Of a stretch of DNA of 64,000 bases, positions 56,612 to 64,000 are shown in pieces (position 1 is the stretch's first letter; each line of letters begins with the position of its first letter). The DNA is from Symbiodinium sp. CCMP2592 (taxonomy: Eukaryota > Sar > Dinophyceae > Suessiales > Symbiodiniaceae): NCBI GenBank assembly GCA_905221615.1, contig CAJNDT010004979.1, forward strand, positions 479,128-543,127. Direction: 5' to 3'. The notes beneath the pieces are model-generated. The model was given only the letters and a program-made list of their open reading frames with translations, was not told where the DNA came from and made no database searches. The translations under genes and the position numbers were made by a program.

Positions 56612-59600
56612 ATGGAGCGAGCCATGGCGAGCGCATGCGTACAGATGTGTGATCCAGATCCGGGTGTCGCCAGAGATGCCTGTAAAGCGCTGTTGACCTT
56701 GTCACCGCCGCTTCTGTCGGCACCGTGTCAGTTCGACCAGGTGCTGGCTCCTGTCCTTGCGAGGCTTTCCGAACGTCCTTCTCCGTGCTCTGGCTTGCTG
56801 GAGGACACCCTCAAACTGCTGTTGATTTTACTCGAGAGCGAAAACGGAAACCTGCCGGACAGGAAGCAACGTGTTTTTCCCTTGGTTTGCGAACGACTCT
56901 TGGCACTGCTAGAGGATCTGCTCAGGGAAGATGCAAGGACTGCCCAAGCAGAGGAGATCGTCCTGCAAATCCTGCAAGCATCTCGGGTTCTCATCGCCAG
57001 CTGGTACGTTTCAAGCAACAGCGAGCTGCCTCAAGTACAGCTCGGGTATCTGGCTCACTTTGCTGTTCAACTGCTCAGCAGCGGCATGTCGAAGGGCCGA
57101 CCGTCTCGCGACCAGATAATCTCAAGTGTGCTGGTTTTGCAAGCAATGGCAGAGGCAGATGCAGATATGCTTGCCAACTTCTACCCAGGGGTTTGCACAG
57201 CACTTGTAAAACTGTTGCTCCAAGCAGGCAAGGAGTTCAAAGTAGGTTTCAAGATTGTGATTGTAAGCTGCAGATGTTTAGGCGAATGGATATGCGCGGT
57301 TCTGGGAAGCGCACCTAATGCAGAGCTACTTGCAGCAGCACACAAGCGGACTCCATTGACTCTCGCCGAATTGTTTCGCCAGCACAACAACCCCGATGGT
57401 GAAGAGGACGTTGCGGAGAAGCTCCCGCCTCGAACCCGAAGCAAGACTAAGACTGTGCTGCCTCAGCTGAATCGAAACTCGGCATGGTTGGAGGAGACCA
57501 GTCTCCAAACTTCAGAAGCCTTGGTTGCCGTTCTGCGACAGGCAGAAGTTGCTGCAGAAACTTTGTGGGCTGAGAAGCCGACTGTTAGGCTGGCATTTCT
57601 TGACTTATGTACCACGATTTTGAGGCATTGTGGAAGAAGTGTTACCGGCGAAGCTGTGGAAGCCTGCTTTGAAGTTGTCTTGGCCGGCTTGTCGGATGAG
57701 TCGCAAGTTGCGCGGGAGGCGGCTATTGCATTTATGCAGGAAATGCTCGCCAGAGGGTTCGGAGAGGAGCCGTCAGTGCAGGTTCGAGGTCGAATCGTTG
57801 AGTGGCTGGTCAAACTCGCCAGGGACCTTTCTTCGGCATCTTCCAAATCAGAGGGTGCCAGACATGTCCCAAAGCGTCTTGCGCGTTTGGCTGGATTGCT
57901 AAGCTTCATCGAAGATGCGATGAATCGGGGGACTGGGAAGATAGCTTGGCAAGTCCCGGGTGCCCTCGTGCATCAAGTCTTGGAGCCGGCATTTCAGGCT
58001 TCGAGTCTTGAAGCTTCTAGCTTGCAGAATCTCCTTCGGGACGAGAGGCCACTGAAGTCAGTGCCCGGAAGCGCTGTAAGCAATGCAGAGCATTTGGTCA
58101 AGCTGTTCCCGTACGATTTGGACGATATGAGCATGGCTGGAGAAACCCCTGCCAGGTTTGATGCAGGGGAGCTCATGGGCCCATCAACACAGCAGGAGGT
58201 ACACACTTGGTTGCTGCGAGCTATGAAACTGGCCGGAGGTGATGTTAGTCTCGCGCGGCAGCTAAGGACGGTGCTAGGAAGACTGGGCAGAGTGGCCGGT
58301 ATTGAAGGTATAATGGCCTTGATTGCAGAAGATGCAGAGTGCTGCTGGCATGTGGAGGTGCAGACGCTTGAAGACCCATTCCCCTTGTTCCCATCACATG
58401 CGATTTCAGCAAGCCAGCTCGCAAGTACGAAAGATGGGTCGAAACAAAGGCGCATGTCAGCTATGTTTGCTTTGGCTGCTTTTCTCGATGCATGTGAAGC
58501 TGGAGCCTTCACGCAGCCTCCAGCATGGTTGGCCGTGCAGAGTCTTTGCATTGGACTTGCCGGAAGAAGTCTCGCCGTGAGTGGAACCTGCCCGGAGTCC
58601 AGGCTCCCCGGCTCACTGCAAAAGTTTTGCACAACCGGCTCTTTAGTTCTTTCCTTTCTGCAAATGTTTTTGACCAGATGTCTGCGTGGCAACTCGAGGC
58701 TGCAAGTGCTCTGCGCACATGCTTTGATGGTCTCTGCGATGCGATCCCTCGCCTTGTCCGGGCAGCCAGTGCACCGCCAGGCCGGGAAGGCATTGCTCCC
58801 TGAGTCTTTGAGCACCGCGATGGCTTTTCCTCGTGCCAGAGGTGAAAAGGCTACTGAAGCCGCTCCTGGAAGACTTGGCCAACGCATCCCTGGTGATTTC
58901 CACGGCAAGCCATGGTCGCTCGGCCGCATCTCCTCGGCCCGGTGCAGAGCCATGCAGAGCCCCAGCTTTCGGAACAAAGGTACCTTGACCACTCTGCATG
59001 GGCTCCTGGTGGAAGAAGGCACACTGCGAACATCTGGCTGCAAAGCTACCTGGCATAAGGCTTTGGCAAAAATTTGAAGCACTGCAGCCATGCAGTGCAA
59101 CATGCCCACGAACTTCAGACTGCGGCAACTGTTGCAGCATCTGACGGAATGCACGCTAGCATGTGTAATGCAGCTTGTAGCCGGAGGTTGGGGCGTTGCT
59201 GGCCAGCTATGCGGACTACCTGGCCGGGGACGTGTGCTTCCAGCTGCGCTTCGGAACCTGTAGCCAACAGTCCCTTCCACTGTTGCTAACTGCAATTGTT
59301 CAGCACGCCAGTCGCCGCCTCGGTTATCTAACGCTCGCTTGCAGAGTCTGGTAGATGACTGGGGATGAAGTGCATTGGCAGCTTTGAGGTCTGGAGATGA
59401 CTCCCTTCCTGGTTGACGTGGTTCATGCACTCCTGACTATGGTGTCTGCGAGCGAGAAGTCCCTCTGGGTCCTCCGCATCCTGGCCAGCACAGTTCAACG
59501 TCTGGCCTTGATCATATGCGAGAAGCGACTGGAAACCGCAGGGTCGCGATTCCGGTCAGAGGATGTCTCTGAGCCCAAGTTAGTCACCACGGCGGTCTCC

Positions 59601-60542
59601 GCTTTCTTTTCTGGAGTCCTCCTTCCATGGAAGCCGCCGCGCCGCCGTGATGGTTTTTTCCTGCATGACCTCGGTCAGCACCTGGATGAAGATGCGGAGG
59701 AGATGGAAGATGAAGCGACCGAGCGCGAGGCGCCAGCCAAAGGGAGGTATGATCAGGAACGCCGTGTCGCTGCCAGCATCGTTTTGTGGGTGAGGCATTT
59801 TTTGCAGTCTCCGGATGCCGTTCCTCGTCATTTAGCTCATGTTGCTGTCATTCATGGGCTCACGGTCCTCTCAACGCGGGTGAAGGACCTTTTGCCGCAT
59901 GTGCACAGTGTTTGGCAGCACATGACACCCTCCTTTTCTGACGGTGTTGCGATGGCAGTGCTAGCAGATTCTTGCGTCCTTCTCAAGCACATGGCCCGCC
60001 TCTCGGGTGATTTCATCAAGCGTCGGTTTCTCAGCGAGTGTTGGCCCGGGATTTGGCACAGTCTCAAAACAACAGAATGTGCAAAGACTTCGCCCGAGTG
60101 GTCTTCCACAATGAAGATGCAATGGGCAGCGCTCGACGCTCTCGTCTTTCTGGCAGGAGATTCGTCTTTGGTGAGAGGGATTTCGCAGCAGCTGATCGCT
60201 TTGGCGATCAAGTTTGCTAACCCCTCGGCTGCCAACAGCTTGCGATCGCTGGCATGGAGCTTATTTCAGCAGATGGCCAAAGTAGACCCGGATTTGCTTT
60301 GGATGTATGTGCAGGCATTGGAACCGTCACGATGCGGCCACTATTTAGACTGGCACGGCAGCCTGCTGCTAGAAGAGGTGGCCGGGGAAGACTTGCTGCC
60401 AGAGGATAGAGTTCGGCTCAAAGACATGGTGGATTGTGAAGACTCTCAGCCGTGCTGCCCGCGAGTGGCCCTCGGTGTCGGAGGAGGCCTTTGGTCTGCT
60501 GCGCTTGTGAGGACATGTGACGAGCAACCTCCGGATTTGTAA
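56612..60542 (+). CDS. TTI1: TTI1-like HEAT-repeat protein (TELO2-interacting protein 1), multi-exon
   Basis: Exon 1 (56612-58576) is a ~655-codon HEAT/ARM-type solenoid. It matches TTI1 landmarks in order: an N-terminal CVQMC... start, LANFYPGVCTALVKLLLQAG then EFKVGFKIVIVSCRCLGEWI, AEKPTVRLAFLDLCTTILRH with LSDESQVAREAAIAFMQEM, and RLARLAGLLSFIEDAMN. Exon 58679-58761 (MSAWQLEAASALRTCFDGLC) follows a 102-nt intron, then about 58842 (KRLLKPLLEDLANASLVIST) after an 80-nt GC-AG intron. Next is an exon near 59176 with LLASYADYLAGDVCFQLR, the conserved NxDYL block, and a terminal exon from 59389 to the stop at 60540-60542. The terminal exon holds PFLVDVVHALL, DLLPHVHSVW, SGDFIKRRFLSECWPGIWHS and KVDPDLLWMYVQAL, all in TTI1 order. 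Known role: scaffold of the TTT co-chaperone that matures PIKK kinases (TOR, ATM/ATR) with TELO2 and TTI2. Borders between 58900 and 59389 are unresolved. The ATG at 56612 is the first in frame and gives a plausible N-terminus. Confidence 0.8.
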
Positions 60543-63500
60543 AAAAAAACCTCTTGCACGGTCCGTGCATGGAAGCGGAGCTGTTCTTGCCTCAACGCCT
60601 GAACTGCGAAGGTGCTTCTACATCTCCAAAAAAGAGTTAGCTTTCCTGGAGGTCGCTTCAGCTTTCCCCGGCTTCACTTCGCAGCCCAGTGCCGGGCTAG
60701 CTTGCTACAGTGCTACTTGCATGCTAGGCAAATGTTCCGAAGCAGCAGAAGAAGTCTAGCCAAGGACCCGACCTGCAGCTTTTGCAGCTGTTTCAGATAA
60801 TCCGCCAGTTTATAACCAAGGCCAGCAGCCAGATCAAGATGGTGCCGTCCATACTTGGAGTGTGCGGCACCGTGTGTAGAAAGGGGAAGATGCTCAGGAT
60901 CAGGACTTCTGGGCATGCCTATGGCTGTGGGACTGCATCAAAGCCTTTGGGCTGTGTTCTTTGCCACAGCCTGAGCGGAGTCAGGAGAGTAATAGCTGCA
61001 ACTGCGACACGTGCCGGATTGCTGAGGCCCACATTGCATTCAACTACGGTGCGTGCCCTCATGACCGGATTGATTGCAAAGCTTCGCGGGAACTGTAAAG
61101 GGAAGAGTCGATGCGTACTCTCGGAAGCAAGCACGACGTGGGCAAATCCTGTCCCCTTCGCACGAACCCCTGTCTGCTATTCTGTGTCCAAACTGTGCAA
61201 CGTGGGTGAGCATGGAGTGCCCTGTTGGAGTACGAAACACGGTCATCCTTTAGCTGAAATAGATGCGATGTCTGTGATGATGAGGGCGTCCTGCGGAGCA
61301 GAAACACTGACATTTGCAAGAAGTCGCTGTGGCCGAATGAGTCAGAGGGTAGCCGGTGGGGTGCAAGGTACTACCTGACCAACTGGAGCCACGGCCTTAT
61401 TGCTCAGCGGATTTTGAGAGTCAGAACTTGACCGGAAACATGTCCGGAAGGCCCGACCTACTACAGTGAGGTCCTCAAGCTGACACCAGAGCAGGCACGG
61501 GAGCAGAGGCGTCTGCTACTTCCGTGCTTGGTGTTGAATGCAGGCGAAGTACCACCTCATGCTGCCCCATGTGACAAACCTGATATGCAAATCGGTGTGT
61601 CCTGGCTTTAAAAAGCGCTTGCAGAAGGGTAAGGGTTGTATCTGCACCTTCACCAGGAATCCTTTGCTGGTGAGGCTGGTTGAGAGGACCTTCCTAGTGC
61701 GGTTTTGCTTTCCCAGCAGAGGAATAAACTTCCATGGTCCCATGCCTTCTTCGTGACTTCTTTGGCATCGGTGGTTTGCAGGAGAGGCATCAGCCTGCTG
61801 TCAATGCGACGTCTTTTCACTGCATCTGGCTTTTTGCTGGCCGCTCTTTGCTTGCTGCCGGTGCAAGCCTCAAGCAGACTCTGATGCTAGCCACATGTGC
61901 CACGGTGTGGCACGGCGTTACTGCTTCTGAAGGTGTACCGCTTGCGTGGTCACAATCCGCCGGGAGCAAAAGGGTCGGCAAGTCTCTGTTGCTGGTTACG
62001 GGGCATTCGCCGAGGTGGGTCTCCACCGCACTATGCAGTGCTGCAAACGCCTTTTTCGGCCTAGCCCCATGTGGGTTCAAGGCCGGGGGGCACGCTGTGG
62101 TGTGATCCAGCTCCACATCATCAACGTCGAACGTTAGGCGAACTACTTGGACATCACCGAAAAGTACGTTGGGGTTGGAGCCTCTTTGTGCCTGAAGCAA
62201 ACTACATGTAGGCACAGTTGGCCCGTCGTATTTGAGGTCATCAGCGGATATGGCAACACTCTTGGAACCGTTGCGTCCTGGGTTCTGGCCTCAATCGCTG
62301 TCATCATCTGGTATCTCAGATTCTGTTCCCGGGCACAGGTTGGGCCACAATTCGTTGCTTTCTTGCTTCACCATTTTCAAAGCAGAGGGCTCGGTAGTTT
62401 CCACTTCAATCGAGTCAATTGCAGAGAGAGAAACAGGCTCACGGCGCCCTTCTGAGAGGCAGCACTGAGATTTTGAGGTTGGGACGTAGTCCTGCTCTCT
62501 GTTGCGCTTGTGAACATCGCGGCTGCCATCAACTACGTTGGAGTCCAAGCTGTGTTGCCTGGCCAGCTGCTTGTCTTAGCAGAAGCATGAACATGCATCA
62601 TAATAAATCCGCGCTGCAACTCTAGGTTCGCTCCTCGACTGTGATGCCGTTGGAGAGGTCACTGCACAAAACGGAGAAGGCAGTGCCTTTGCTGCATGGG
62701 ATTCCTGTCAACCTGTGTGACACCGCTGCTTGATTTCAGGCAGAGCCAAAGACCGAATGACTGCTGCGCCGCCGCCATACAATGCCATTCATCGTTTCCA
62801 CCCAGCAAAAGACCCTGGCTTCGGTGTCCAGCGAGGAAGCCTGCAGACCAGTTGTTAACCTGGTTGCATTCACAACTGGACAACGGTACTGCGGGGCATG
62901 AGGGCTCATAAAAGATGGGGTAGAGCCGCAATGGGGTGTTTGCGCTCATGATTGCGCACTCTTGGAGCTGCGTCAGCTTTGAGCTCCAGTGCCGGCAGTC
63001 TTGCCGGATCCAGGCGAGGGGTGTCAACAGGAGAAGAGGTCGTTGTCTGCTTGATACCATCCTGCCTCGTCAGTACTATTCTGTTATCGCCAGCGACATT
63101 TTTGGATTCCTGTCGTCAGGATGGACATGGCCGTCGCAGTCGGCCGCAAGTGCAGGCCCGCCTTGTGTCATGCGTCGAAAGAAAGAATTTTCGAGCGGCC
63201 AGCGACTTTGACTAGGCTTCGACCCTTTGCGGTCAAGGTTCTTGCACGCAGAAGCACCCAGCTCGCTTCGGCATGTGCCTACTAGTTCCAGGCTCAGCAT
63301 GTACAAAGACAACACATAAGTCCACAGTCCATAGCTGGACTGCTGACTGTCTCTGTTGCGTCACTGCAGAATTGAGGCGGCACTGCGCGTGACAAGGAGG
63401 AAGTACGCCACCCAGACCTTGGATGAAGCACATGTAATCGCAGCTACCGAGGAAGGATTCCTGTCAAAGTGCCGCCAGGCTCAAGCAGGCCGAGCAGACT

Positions 63501-64000
63501 ACGAGTACCTCCAGCAACGTTCAGGCTCTCTGCGTCTGGCCGACTTTGACCTGGGCTAGGGCTCCTGGGGGGTCACCTGCAAGGACCAAAGCAGGCTGGC
63601 AGAAGTAGATGCATGGTTGCATGACGGAGTTTGAGACTTGGAATTCGGAAGTCATCATGGGGATCGCGAGAGAAGTGTGTGCTCAGGCCAAGGTTCTGAT
63701 TGCAGTGACGAACCAAGGCACGCAGAAACTTGAATCTTGTGAATGCCTTTCTGGGAGTTTCTGTTCTCGGATTGAATTCAGGACTCGAGGGTCCAGTGGC
63801 ACGTGAGCTGCAGCATTACCACGACGTCGCCAGCGTGCGGGCCGCAGGATGTCTGTGCTGTGCCGAACAAATACTGTAGAGGAGACGTACGCGGGCTGCA
63901 GGTGGTGCTTTCGAACCGGCTGTACTTCCGCTGGAGTGGGGAAGGTGTGCAAGCGGTCTCGCTGATTTCTGTCAGTTGTTCTGTTGCTGTTCAGGACGCA
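60543..64000. other. downstream region with unassigned coding-like pieces
   Basis: Coding-like pieces include a Cys-rich + segment near 60885-61050 (SNSCNCDTCRIAEAHIAFNY), another Cys-containing one near 61265-61340 (CDVCDDEGVLRSRN), a frame at 61538-61756 (+), and a well-formed terminal-looking frame at 63365-63559 (+; RVTRRKYATQTLDEAHVIAA ... LADFDLG, stop). None is recognised. They could belong to one or more intron-rich genes running off the right end. Confidence 0.35.

Noticed and set aside
57994..59430. 478-codon minus-strand frame
   Set aside because: Antisense shadow of the TTI1-like exons; composition (Ser/Arg/Cys-rich) is non-globular and the plus strand has clear homology.

Overview
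The window reads as nuclear DNA of a dinoflagellate (Symbiodiniaceae/Polarella-like). Basis: recognisable proteins are cut into many small exons; the introns I could place often start with GC instead of GT, end in AG, and are followed by G in the next exon; all recognisable protein genes lie on the + strand; and low-complexity arrays and degraded non-LTR retroelements fill the space between genes. This is an inference from gene architecture; no rRNA or organelle marker is present.

Layout. 1-9.7 kb is almost pure repeat: mosaic TG/CTGT/CTGG/TCCTG microsatellites, a ~400 bp segment present twice, an AGCTCY hexamer array, and two abutting minisatellites (61-bp and 102-bp units). 13-18 kb holds a cation/proton antiporter (Na_H_Exchanger fold) that I could splice from 18 resolved exons, preceded by a histidine-rich exon. 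19.6-20.4 kb holds exons of a glycosyltransferase-like gene, ending at a 650-bp trinucleotide inverted repeat. 24-25 kb is a voltage-gated K+ channel (TTVGYGD filter) and 26-26.7 kb an EGLN/PHD-type prolyl hydroxylase catalytic domain.

28.5-37.4 kb is a retroelement graveyard. At least seven 3' ends of a non-LTR element with a CCHC knuckle and a PD-(D/E)XK-like endonuclease lie here, plus an antisense apurinic-type endonuclease fragment. 35.74-41.07 kb is a direct tandem duplication of a ~2.1 kb unit. Copy 1 carries one of these retroelements and copy 2 preserves the empty site, so the insertion boundaries and target-site duplication can be read directly. 41-43.4 kb is repeat (short inverted repeat, ~110-bp tandem, 550-bp polypyrimidine tract, TTTAGGG-like degenerate repeats).

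44.4-45.1 kb carries exons of an SLC17-like MFS transporter, followed immediately by an RNase H-bearing LINE 3' end (45.3-46.33 kb). 46.76-47.74 kb is an intronless 327-aa PB1-domain protein with a duplicated C-terminal module. 50.4-54.0 kb is a one-domain voltage-gated cation channel with an EF-hand region. 56.6-60.5 kb is a TTI1-like HEAT-repeat protein (TELO2-TTI1-TTI2 complex). Outside these, long stretches (0-2.8, 9.7-13, 21-24, 54-56.5, 60.6-64 kb) contain short open frames that I cannot assign.

The genes do not form a pathway. The shared property is one-direction transcription, and four are membrane transporters or channels. No prokaryote-type operon, CRISPR array, tRNA or rRNA was found.
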